A stretch of 15,601 bases of DNA from assembly GCA_028456385.1 (NCBI GenBank), contig JALNQF010000721.1:1-15601 (forward strand). Reading direction: 5' to 3'. Shown here piece after piece: positions 1 to 8,218 of the stretch (position 1 is its first letter; each line of letters opens with the position of its first letter). A program made the position numbers and the translations under genes. The DNA comes from Ophiosphaerella korrae (taxonomy: Eukaryota > Ascomycota > Dothideomycetes > Pleosporales > Phaeosphaeriaceae). Under the pieces are notes generated by a model. The model saw only the letters and a list, made by a program, of their open reading frames with translations, did not search any database and was not told where the DNA came from.

Positions 1-475
1 TTTACTAATAATCTAGTAACGCGCTACTTATCTTATAGCTATATTGTAATACTCTTTAGTAGAGTAGTAATATAGAAAGTAGCGTAACAAGCTATAGTAA
101 CTACTTCTACTACTAAAGCTAAGCTACTTACGCTTAAGTACGTAAGTAAAGAGGTAATAGTACTAAAAAGGCTCTTTTAAGAGCTTATATTAGACCTAGG
201 AGCTACTTAGATAATCTTCTATAATAATTAGTAAATAATTAGACTTGTTATAGGTAAAAATAAGAGAGTAATAACGCGCTTACGTTACGTAGATATATAG
301 AATATATAGCTAAGACAAGAGTACGCTAGAGGCTTATTTTAAGTCTCTTATATACTAATAAGCGAGATACTAGTAGATAGCCTAACTAAGCACCTCCTAG
401 AGTAGTAGTTTAAGAGATTTAAAGCTTACCTTAACTTTAAAGATATATAAGCTAAGCTTAAGTTACAAGAATTAT
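1..475 (+). pseudogene. Ty1/copia pol fragment: RNase H C-terminal part
   Basis: Frame 1 reads through the whole segment as a copia-type RNase H with RIP stops. Visible pieces in order are a 'WKS..QATVATSTTEAE'-like block at about 70-120 (seen as KVA.QAIVTTSTTKA), the 'YCDNQ..IRLV' block at 211-246 where the expected Asp codon at 223-225 is AAT (Asn), the 'TR.RHVDI..W.RQE' block at about 265-320, and the near-terminal DSLTK (376-390), equivalent to the usual ADGLTK. About six stops (TAA/TAG) fall where Gln or Trp is expected. In a live element this domain degrades the RNA strand of the RNA/DNA hybrid during reverse transcription. The 5' part of the element lies left of the window. The family call rests on this motif order; the protein is dead. 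No clear 3' LTR start could be placed after it. Confidence 0.85.
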
Positions 476-699
476 AAAAGTAGAGTATAGAGCTATAAAG
501 AAGTCTTTAAATTAAAGCGCTAAAGCGTAGAGCTAAAGCTTAGAGCTAAGCTTAAAATAAGGTATCTATTTAAAATATAAGATTAATAAACTTATTAAGA
601 AGCGCCCTTACGCGTAGATAACGCGTAAAAGCCTCTTTAGCTTAAGCGTCCCTAGCTAGTAGAGTAGTAATAGCTTTTATTGTAAAGGTAGCGTTAGCG

Positions 700-795
700 A
701 GTATAGTAGTAGTAAGATTATAGGTAGAAGTAGGAGTAGTAGTAGTAGTAGGCGTAGGTATAGGTGTAGACTAAGGTAGAGGTAGAGGTAAGAGT
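700..795. repeat. GTA/GGTAGA triplet-rich tract
   Basis: Imperfect GTA, GGTAGA and TAGGTAT-like units follow one another with a three-base period. A period of three could reflect a former coding low-complexity tract (Thr/Pro on the minus strand) or a microsatellite. Confidence 0.6.
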
Positions 796-1262
796 AGTAA
801 AAGAGTTTAAGAACCTAGAGTCTCTTCTACAACTTTACTAAGTAGTATATAGAAAGTCTTTTAGAGAGCCTTAAGCTCCCTTTCTAGAGCTTTATAGGCC
901 TAGGTAGTAATAAAAGTAATAGTAGCGTAGTAAGTAATCTTAGAGCTATAATACGAGTTAGTTAACTAATATTAGATAAAGAGCTAGAGTAGCTCTTAAA
1001 GTAGTAAATTAAAGAGCTAGAGTAAAATTTTTAAATTAACTTATATAAGAACGTAGCTATAGCTACTAGTAGTATAGCGTATACAACGCTAAACCTTTTC
1101 CCTAAAGGAGTTATAGTAGCTTCTATTAGAGTAGCCTACTAACGCGCTATAAGTGTAGTAGAGGTAGGGCTCCTTATAGAGAGTACTTACAACCTCCTTA
1201 GAAGAGAAGGTATAAGAAAGTAGAAGTAAGAGTGTCTGTAGTACTAGAGTCTTTTTAGTACG

Positions 1263-1276
1263 CTTCTTCTTCTTCT

Positions 1277-1312
<36 letters not shown>

Positions 1313-1314
1313 CA
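1263..1314. repeat. Compound microsatellite (CTT)n-(TAG)n
   Basis: Five CTT units (1263-1277) are followed directly by about twelve TAG units (to 1314). On the minus strand this reads poly-Thr followed by poly-Lys. The run ends in AGCAGC, one of the very few CAG trinucleotides left in the window. A (CAG)n/(TGG)n parent would become (TAG)n under RIP, so the repeat may once have been a different triplet. Confidence 0.85.
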
Positions 1315-1814
1315 GCTTTAAAGGTAGTGTAGGAGCAAGATATATAAGCGTAAGTAGCTTTCTTAGCTTTACTCTACAAGAACAAGTTAGTATAATAATT
1401 ACTAATATAAAAAGTAAGCTTTAAAAGCTTTAAAAATAGTAACTTACAATAGCTATAATAATAGTTACTAAAGAGTTTATAAGGCTAAGAAAACTCTAAA
1501 TATACTACGCGTAGCGTATAAGCGCTTAGTACTCGTATATTAGCCTAAAACAAATAGAATTATAGGTAAAAGTGTTTTTAACTAAGTTTAGATAACTACT
1601 ACAAAACTTATTAAATAGCTCTACTACGCAGCTTACCTAGAGAGTGTGTTATAAGTTAGAGCTTTACTCTATACAATTTAGGTAAGCCTATAGTAGTAAG
1701 CGAGCTATATAAGCTATTTAAGCTACTCTACTATATATAAGTAGCCTAGCTTAGATAGCTCTTTAATTAATAATTATCTCCTACTTATTCCTAAGCTCGT
1801 ATCTCGCAATATAC

Positions 1815-3585
1815 TCTACTAGTACTCTTAGTATATAGGCTTTATTAATTTATTACGTCTTTTTTACAAAGAACTACTATTCTCTTTATATAGGTATTCT
1901 TCTTATTATAACTATATATTACTTTATTTATCTTTAAAATAGTATAAACTTTATTTTTTTAAGGTTACGTACTTTCTAGTCTTTATACGCTTCTTCTATA
2001 CTTATAACTAGTAAGTATTTCTAAATAAACTTCTATTCTTTATTTTATTCCTCTATATTTATTATTATAGAGCTATTATAGCTATATATATCTAGCTAGG
2101 TATACTTTATATCTCTTATACTAACTATTTTCTTACTTTCTTATAGTCTTTTAGAGGAAGCTATAGTAGTCTCTTTATCTAGTACTAGTTCTTTAGCCTA
2201 GATTAATAGAATCTAAAGCTCTTCCCCTTCTAAGCCTTCTATTAGTAAGTTTATTACGTACGCTATTTCTTCTAGCTACGCTTTTATTCTTTCTTTTATT
2301 ACTACTACTCTATTTATTTATAAAAACTATCTTACTCCTTACATACTAGAAAAGTATATATAGTAGTTATCTTTATAATAAAAAGTTTAGTAAAGTATTA
2401 TATATTATATTTTTTTACTCCTAGCTACTTTCTTCTATAGTTTAGCTTATACTTTTAGTACTTCTTTTTTATTCTTAGTTATCTTTAACTAAGCTTTTTT
2501 ATCTTTTTTATAGTCTTTACTTCTATAATCTTTTATAAAGTGTTCTAGTTTTCTATATTTATAATATACTATATCTCTTTTTTATTTAGATTAATAGTCT
2601 TTTAAGTAGTAGCCTTTCTTACTATAACTAAAGTATATAAAGTCTTTGTTTTTCTTTTTCTTTTTATCCTTATTAGCGTTAAGGATTATAGAGTCTCTAA
2701 CGTCCTAGTTTTTAGGTTAGCTTTTATACTTGTTTTTCTTCTATTCTTAAAGATTATTATTAATTTATATTACTTATTACTTTAGAGCTTCTAGTATCCT
2801 AGGTTTTTTATATAAATTATTTTGTATTAGATTTTTATATTTAGACCTTGTTTAAATTATAATATTAGAGATACCTTATTCTATTCTATATTCTACAATA
2901 GTTATTTAAACTATAATACGTATTTAGGAATACTCTTACTTTATGTAAGCTTCTTAAGTCTTTTTTTAGCTTATTAGGTAATATCTATATCCCTAAATAC
3001 TACTTTTATTTGTTTAGTAAAGTATTTATAACTTCTAAAAATAGCTCTAGTTTTATACTTTTATATTATTAGAGCGTATATCGTGTAGTCTATCTAGTAA
3101 GGTTTAAACTATCTTATTATATCTTCTTTAAGGTATATTCTAATATATATTACCTTCTTCTCTTCTATATTAAAGTATAAGGCTTATATATCTATCTAGA
3201 GTTATACTAATACTATAAAGGGTCTTAGTTTTTCTCTTATTCTATTAAATTTTTTAAGAATAAGTATCTTAAGTAGTTTCTTTATCGCACTTATCTCTAG
3301 TCTTTAGGTAATTAGTTCTATCTAGTTTTAGCCTTCTATAATAGCTTTAATTTGTACTTTATTTTACTTTAAGTAATCTTATAGTTCTTTATTCTACGTT
3401 TCTAAAGCGTTAATTACTATCTTTATATCTTTTTTTTTTAAGATTAGGTTGTTTATATATTCTCTAATTACTTTTTGTACTCTATTATCTAATTTATAAC
3501 TACTTATAGGTACCTTAGCTACTTATTTAGTTAAACTTTCTACTATTGTATTAGCTAGACTATATATTACTTACGCTTTACTTCT
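1815..3585 (-). pseudogene. gag, T1 copy A (RIP-degenerate, 3' truncated)
   Basis: This is the minus-strand counterpart of the gag of copy B, read from about 3585 to 1815. Its product would form the capsid/nucleocapsid of the retrotransposon particle in the cytoplasm. The capsid region lies at about 3500-2750, and two CCHC zinc knuckles follow at about 2640-2590 and 2570-2525. In the second knuckle the His codon is intact (minus-strand CAC, window 2540-2542), whereas copy B has Tyr there; this independently supports the CCHC call. Next comes the Trp/Cys/Asp/His-rich block typical of fungal gypsy Gag (about 2400-2330). TAA/TAG stops occur throughout. The frame is lost at the copy's truncation near 1815, before the pol domains. 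Confidence 0.75.
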
Positions 3586-3607
3586 TATAATAACTAAATT
3601 AGTAAGG

Positions 3608-4067
3608 TATAACGTAGTTACTAGGGTTAACTTCCTAATAACCTTATAAGGTATTAGTAGATTAGGAGTTAATAATAAAAGTTTAAATTATAATCTATAA
3701 TAACTATAAACAATAGTTAATTTATATGTACAATATTAAGTATTAGCGTTCTAGGTTAGAGATTAGATTACTAATACTATTTTAATAATACGTATTCTAT
3801 TAACTATATACTTGTACTAATCTATTTATGTAATACTATAGATTACTACTAATCTATCTATACGTAATTATAGATTACTTTAATCTATTCGTGCGTTATT
3901 ATAGATTACTACTAATCTATTTATACGTAATTATAGATTACTACTACGTGTCCTAGTTATAAGTAGTTTCCTAATTAAGGTTATTACTCTACTTATCTTA
4001 TGCTTTGTTAGCACCTAAGTTAGGACTAATTAGTTCTATCTCGATTTCTCTTGTTACGCCTATAATA
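3608..4067 (-). repeat. 5' LTR of T1 copy A (460 bp, minus orientation)
   Basis: Reverse complement of the LTRs at 7726-8187 and 14312-14773. The element start TGTTATAGG appears here as CCTATAATA at 4059-4067 (final CA changed to TA, as RIP would do). The inner end at 3608 is followed by CCTTACTAAT on the minus strand, the same ten bases that follow the 5' LTR of copy B, which fixes the LTR/leader boundary. Right of 4067 the sequence resumes inside T2 RNase H with ACTAG (4068-4072), the likely target duplication; the partner duplication is not in the window. Confidence 0.85.
3837..3945. repeat. 31-32 bp tandem repeat inside LTR
   Basis: TATAGATTAC begins at 3837, 3869, 3900 and (as TATAGATTA) 3932, a steady 31-32 base period. 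Each unit holds an internal inverted repeat, TAGATTA followed by TAATCTA, then TACGTAATTA or a variant. The same array is recognisable on the plus strand in the other two LTRs (about 7850-7975 and 14440-14570). Its place in U3-like sequence suggests former promoter or enhancer elements; that function is inference. Confidence 0.75.
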
Positions 4068-6121
4068 ACTAGGCTTACTAGTTATTATTTCTATCCTAAT
4101 TTAATTTCTATATTAAATACGTACTTAGTAATATATATAAAGTTATAGACGCCTTAAGCTACTAACTATAAGATTACTTTATAAATAATTCTAATCTATA
4201 AGTATTAAGAGCTAACTAAATTATCTTAAGCTCTTAAGTCCTAGCCCTAGGCGTAAAACCTAGGCTAAATATAGTAATTTACGCTCTAAGCCTTGTAAAC
4301 CTATAAAAGCTAAATAGATTTACGCTAAAATAAGCTACTATAGTATATACTTACCTTTACTATATTATAAGAATAAAACTTAAATTAGTAAACCTACTAG
4401 AGAATTTTCTACTACTCTATAATAGAGAACTAGACCTAGAACTCTTACTATATATTATTAACTTACGCCTAATAGAAGAATTACTAGATATAGCGTACTT
4501 AGAAGACTATATAGCTTAAGCTATATTTACTACTATAGATAGTAGATAATAAAAACTATTAAAAGCTTTCTATAAAGTAAAATACTACTTCTTATACGCT
4601 AATATTAGCTTTACTAGATTAGAGAAAGAAAAGTACTTTTAAGTTAATAAAACGCGTCTATATATCTCCCTAAATACCTATCTATACTACTAAATCTTTA
4701 ATTTATACTATAACTATTAGTTAGTAAACTCTAAAAGACTTTATAGTACGCTATATCTAATATATAAGTACTATTATTAGCTTAAAATACTCTAATCTAT
4801 TAAGTAATTATATAATATATACCTAATCTACTACTATATAAAGAACTTATAAGATAGTAAACTTAGTTACTTCTAACCTATACTAATTTCTTATATACTC
4901 TAGACTAATATCTTAGTAGACTATATTTAAGCTTTACTAGCTAGTAAAAATAGTAGCTAGATTTATAAATATATCTTAGTAATTTACTACTACTTTATAA
5001 AAAGACGCTATTTCTTCTCTTATAAGTTTCTAAAACTTAAGAAAGCTACCTAATATTTTATTTCTATTTTTAAGCTTTATAAAGTCTTAATAAATATTAT
5101 ATCTAATAGAGAGATAACTTTTATTAGCTAGTTTTAGTACTATATATATAAATACCTCTATATTATATAAAAGCTCTTAACTACCTACTACTTAGAAACT
5201 AATAATTAAACTAAGTAAGTAAATTAAGCTCTAGAGATCTTTCTAAAGTAATATATTAACTATACATAAAATAACTAAGTAGCCTAGCTATTTATAGCTA
5301 AGTTCTAGGTAAATAATACTATTAATATATTTATTAAGATATTATTATTTCTTGTAAATCTAGGGTATTACCTCTATAGTAGTATATACTCTAGTAAAAA
5401 TAATAAAGATTATCTAAACCTAGCCTAATATAACTAACGTATATAAGCTAATAAGCTACTTAGCAACTATAATAACCTAGTAGCCTACTTTAAAGAAAAA
5501 ATACTCTAGTTATAATAAAAGTAAGTAGCCTAAGCTAATACCTTTTACTAAAGTAGACTAGTATATAAAGTTAGTAACTAAGCTTATATTAGTATAGCTA
5601 ATTAGAGAACTACTTAGCTAACTCTAAAATTAAATTACTAATAGGTAGGCCTATACTTTATTAAAAGAGTTATCTATAATAGTAGAGTATATAAGCTAGT
5701 ACTACTCTAAGAAATTCTAAGTAAAAGTATATTCTTAGTTTTCTCTCTAAAACTCTTACGCCCTAGAGATTAGAAGCTCTTACTAGATTAAGACCTACTA
5801 TAGCTAATCTCTATTATTATTACTAATAAAGAAACTAGTAGTATATATAAAAAATACCTAGTAGAAGCTATCTTAGATATACGCTTTAAAGAGTGTAGAA
5901 AATATATATAATAGTACTACTTAGTTTACTAGACTAGCTATAATAAACCTATATAAGAGCTAGTAAAATAATTTATAAAATATAAAGCTACTTTTAACTT
6001 TTACTAGAACTACTTAGAAAAGCTTAAAATACTAACTATATACCTAAAATAGAGCTTAATAAAGACGTAACCTAGTAAAGTACTCTAGCTATTAGTTAGA
6101 GTAAAAAGGCCCTCTAAAGCG
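4068..6121 (+). pseudogene. T2 pol 3' part: RNase H end, integrase, chromodomain
   Basis: A single frame (frame 2) carries the whole segment, with many TAA/TAG stops but no net frameshift. Order: the end of RNase H (LFLS.FNFYIKYV, 4082-4120, then the NKVADALS-like end near 4139-4160); a linker; the integrase zinc-binding region, whose Cys pairs are now Tyr (for example 4820-4822 and 4829-4831); the catalytic core with the first Asp intact (GAC 4919-4921), the second changed to Asn (AAT 5105-5107) and the Glu changed to Lys (AAG 5213-5215, in a 'TDGQTERVNQ'-like context); the fungal Ty3 block 'SPF..NLGY.P' near 5338-5375; the GPY/F-like region near 5640-5690; and a chromodomain at about 5850-6010 (YLVEAILDIR...YLVYWT.Y). 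Integrase would insert cDNA into chromosomes, and chromodomains of this class are known to target histone marks. All activity is lost. Confidence 0.85.
5850..6010 (+). other. Chromodomain remnant at C-terminus of T2 pol
   Basis: In frame 2, YLVEAILDIR begins at 5855 and is followed about 15 codons later by YYLVYWT.YNKPTWELV after reading TAG as Trp and TAA/TAG as Gln. This is the chromodomain order: a strand with V.ILD, then YLVKW.GY, then the TWE...L motif. Its place after integrase marks the element as a chromovirus-type Ty3. The first aromatic cage position corresponds to Tyr here; the TWE Trp is a stop-altered or changed codon (ATA), so the domain is inactive. Confidence 0.75.
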
Positions 6122-6796
6122 TAATTAAAAAACTTTACTACTAGCTAAAGCTAAATTATAGTATAAAAATAGTAGGAATAGTTTACTTTAGCTAGTAAGC
6201 GTAGAACTCTTTTTAGGTTAAGGCCTACCCTACTACTATAGCTATAACTACTGCACTCCCTTATAACTAGTTATATATAGGTTTAGTTTACTATTATAGA
6301 ATTTATAACTAGCTACTAAATTCCTAGTTAAGGCTACTTTACGCTACCTACTCCCTAATACTTATAAATATTAAGCTTACTAGGTCCTTTATATTAATAA
6401 ACCTACTTATTATAAAGCTTATATCTATAGTAAGTACTTATATAAAGATCTAGCGCTATTAAGTTACTTAGTAGTATTAACTTTACTTTCTCTTATACTA
6501 TATACAAATACTTTTAAGTTTAATTTTATTAGCGTAGAGTAGAAGTAGTAAAAAAAAGCTTATAGTTAACACGTTTTATATATAGAAGTTACGTAAGTCT
6601 TAATTATATACTAAAATTAGTAAAAACCTTAGCTTTATACTCTATAAATAACGATTTTAACTCTAACTACTACTACTACTACTACTACCTAATAAGTATT
6701 ATTAGTTAATTAGAGCCTCTTTTAAGCTCTAAGAATTTACTCTTTAAAAGGAGAGAGACGTATAAAGAAGTTATCTCTTATATCTTTTATTTTTAT
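6122..6796. other. Unassigned 3' sequence after T2 pol
   Basis: About 675 bp with no recognisable domain. It begins just past the T2 chromodomain, so it is most simply the T2 3' untranslated region with part or all of a 3' LTR, but T2 copy 2 ends before this point and cannot confirm it. It has a CTA microsatellite at 6664-6688, an AAAAGGAGAGAGACG purine-rich patch near 6757-6771 that could be a polypurine tract, and moderate GC patches near 6210-6260. No LTR terminus was found. Confidence 0.4.
6664..6688. repeat. (CTA)n microsatellite
   Basis: About eight uninterrupted three-base units of CTA/ACT. Unlike neighbouring sequence it has no CpA to lose, so RIP would leave it unchanged. Confidence 0.85.
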
Positions 6797-6914
6797 ACTA
6801 ATATTAGTAAGTTGTAACTTACTAATATTATAAACTTACTAATATTATAAACTTACTAATATTGCAAACTTACTATTATATACTAATATTAGTAAGTTTA
6901 TAACTTACTAACAT
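6797..6914. repeat. 17-bp tandem repeats flanked by inverted ACTAATATTAGT palindromes
   Basis: AACTTACTAATATTATA occurs at 6816-6832 and 6833-6849, then with two changes at 6850-6866, and truncated at 6867-6880. The array is bounded by inverted copies: TACTAATATTAGTAAGTT at 6797-6814 and again at 6881-6898, the latter followed by AACTTACTAACATT. The first 15-base arms (TAATATTAGTAAGTT / AACTTACTAATATTA) are perfect and separated by two bases. It looks like the subterminal repeat region or ends of a small non-autonomous DNA element, but no target duplication could be fixed. Confidence 0.65.
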
Positions 6915-6945
6915 TTAACTACTTTTCTACTTTTAGTTAGCGCTT

Positions 6946-6980
6946 AGTAAGCTACTAGGTATATATACCTAGTACTTACT
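6946..6980. repeat. Near-perfect palindrome (hairpin)
   Basis: TACTAGGTATA (6953-6963) is followed directly by its reverse complement (6964-6974). Outside this perfect 22-bp core, AGTAAG (6946-6951) and CTTACT (6975-6980) also pair, with one unpaired base at 6952. The total arm length is 17 bases with no loop. It sits in unassigned sequence between the 17-bp repeats and the broken end of T2 copy 2. Confidence 0.8.
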
Positions 6981-7083
6981 TAGATAACTTTATCTACTAT
7001 TTTCTCTTTTTAGTTAATTAATAAAACTACTTTATTAAGTTATTTTACGTAAAGTCTACTTTATAGTTACTATAAGTATTATA
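6981..7083. other. Short unassigned AT-rich spacer
   Basis: No recognisable domain, repeat or terminus. It lies between the palindrome and the point where similarity to T2 begins, and could be either a diverged T2 integrase segment or the sequence that replaced the T2 3' end. Confidence 0.5.
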
Positions 7084-7725
7084 TAGCTTATAAGCTTATA
7101 TATATTAGTTTTATTAGGCTAAGTTTAGTTAATCTTTATTATTTTTACTAAAGTATATACTACTATAAAAGTAATACTATAGATCTATAAGAAATAGAAT
7201 TATCTTAATAGATATATTAATAGTATTATTTACATAGAACTTAGCTATATATAGCTAGGCTACCTAGTTATTTTATATATAGTTAATATATTACTTTAGA
7301 AAGATTTATAGGGCTTAATTTCTATACTTAGTTTAGCTATTAGTTTCTAAATAGTAAGTAGTTAAGAGCTTTTATATAATATAGAGGCGTTTATATATAT
7401 AGTACTAAAATTAGCTAATAAAAGTTATTTCTTTATTAGATATAATTTTTATTAAAACTCTATAAAGCTTAAAAATAAATATAAAATATTAAGTAACTTC
7501 TTTAGGTAATAGAAACTTATAGAGGAAGAAATAGTATCTTTTTATAAAGTAGTAGTAAATTACTAGAATATATTTATAAATTTAGCTTCTATTTTTACTA
7601 GCTAGTAAGGCTTAAATATAGTTTACTAAGATATTAGTTTAAGATATATAGAGAATTAGTATAAGTTAGAAGTAACTAAGTTTACTATCTTATAAGTTCT
7701 TTATATAGTAGTAGATTAGGTATAT
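7084..7725 (-). pseudogene. T2 copy 2 pol, 3' part: integrase core (RIP-degenerate)
   Basis: The minus strand from 7725 to about 7084 aligns with copy 1 from about 4818 to 5450, covering the end of the integrase zinc-binding region, the Asp/Asp/Glu core and the start of the C-terminal region. It is the continuation of 15601-14779; the T1 copy B element interrupts it. Similarity to copy 1 fades at about 7084 and no chromodomain follows, so this copy is truncated or replaced at its 3' end. Stops occur about as often as in copy 1, but at partly different sites, as expected for independent RIP hits. Confidence 0.8.
7721..7725. repeat. Target-site duplication, left (TATAT)
   Basis: TATAT immediately left of the LTR start, matching TATAT at 14774-14778. 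A 5-bp duplication is typical of Ty3 integrase. Removing one copy and the element rejoins T2 integrase to match copy 1 within about two bases, which supports the call despite the low complexity of the site. Confidence 0.75.
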
Positions 7726-8187
7726 TATTATAGGCGTAATAAGAGAAATCGAGATAGAGCTAATTAATCCTAACTTAGATAATAACGAAGTATAGGACGA
7801 GCGGGGTAACAACCTTAATTAGGAAGCTACTTATAACTAGGACACGTAGTAGTAATCTATAGTTATATAATAATAGATTAAAGTAATTTATAATAACGTA
7901 TAAATAGATTAAAAGCAATCTGTAGTTATAAGTATATAGATTAGTAGTAATCTATAGTATTATATAAATAAATTAGTATAAGTATATAGATAATAAGAAT
8001 ATATATTATTAGGATAGTATTAGTAATTCAATCCTTTAACTATAGAACGCTAATACAAGATAGTTACAAAATATCTTCTATTATTACTAGTTATTATAGA
8101 TTACTACACGAGCTTTTATTATTATCTCCTAATCTACTAACTTTTATAAGATAGGATACTATAGTTAATAATAGTAAACCTATTATA
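7726..8187 (+). repeat. 5' LTR of T1 copy B (462 bp)
   Basis: Starts TATTATAGG (parent TGTTATAGG, as kept at 14312) and ends CCTATTATA. It has the same length as the 3' LTR, and no insertions or deletions were seen between the two. It contains the AATCTAT-type 31-32 bp repeats at about 7850-7975. Its differences from the 3' LTR run both ways (here C where the other has T, and the reverse), so both LTRs took independent hits. Promoter and polyadenylation signals cannot be named in this degraded state. Confidence 0.92.
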
Positions 8188-8218
8188 CCTTACTAATTTA
8201 GTTATTACAAGAAGTAAA

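Larger units (their letters stand above)
500..1585 (-). pseudogene. Possible degenerate reading frame, unidentified (Thr-run then Lys-rich)
   Basis: Read on the minus strand from about 1585 down to about 500, one frame can be followed with no frameshift if TAA/TAG are taken as RIP-altered Gln/Trp codons. It contains a run of about 11 Thr codons followed at once by KKKKRTKKT (around 1255-1313 in window coordinates), a basic tract like a nuclear localisation signal, then a charged stretch KALERELKAL (around 860-900) that could be helical, and a second Thr/Pro-rich run near 720-770. I recognise no family. Stops are about as frequent in the opposite frame, so this may be chance reading of triplet repeats rather than a fossil gene. 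Confidence 0.2.
480..1800. other. Unassigned AT-rich stretch with triplet repeats
   Basis: No known domain was recognised in either strand. The stretch carries GTA/GGTAGA-type triplet runs (about 700-795), a TTC run joined to a long TAG run (1263-1314), and a TTAATTAATAATTATCTCC block near 1765-1785. Because it lies between the end of a copia pol and the broken end of a Ty3 element, it could be copia 3' untranslated sequence plus its 3' LTR, but I cannot place LTR termini or a target duplication. It shows the same CpA/TpG loss as its neighbours, so it was repeated when RIP acted or lay close enough to be caught. Confidence 0.5.
1815..4067 (-). mobile_element. Ty3/gypsy element family T1, copy A, truncated (LTR plus gag)
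   Basis: The minus strand of this segment aligns along its length with 7726 to about 9960 of copy B: one LTR at 3608-4067, then the leader, then gag. Similarity stops near 1810-1820, where copy B continues into the gag/pol junction but this copy turns into unrelated sequence. The LTR outer end (4067) abuts the RNase H reading frame of another Ty3 family (T2 copy 1), so this element is a nested insertion. Differences from copy B are largely C/T and G/A, with some transversions and short indels. The missing pol and second LTR may lie left of the window beyond the copia fragment, or may have been deleted. Confidence 0.85.
4068..6780 (+). mobile_element. Ty3/gypsy element family T2, copy 1, 5'-truncated
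   Basis: The segment starts abruptly at the outer edge of the T1 copy A LTR in the middle of RNase H, runs through integrase and chromodomain (to about 6120), and then into about 660 bp that may be the 3' untranslated region and LTR. A second copy in opposite orientation (15601-14779 plus 7725 to about 7084) aligns with 4068 to about 5460. The 3' limit is uncertain: no LTR terminus, polypurine tract or second LTR could be identified, so 6780 is only the point where a different repeat cluster begins. Confidence 0.7.

Noticed and set aside
1263..1314. Telomeric or subtelomeric repeat
   Set aside because: Units are CTT and TAG, not the TTAGGG type of filamentous ascomycetes, and the run is short.
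3837..3945. CRISPR array
   Set aside because: The 31-32 bp period covers the whole unit with no distinct spacers, lies inside an LTR and recurs in the other LTRs; the organism is eukaryotic.
4068..6121. DNA transposon (hAT-like) transposase
   Set aside because: First impression came from a long degenerate frame present in two inverted copies. Translation shows RNase H, integrase core and chromodomain in Ty3 order, so it is an LTR retrotransposon.
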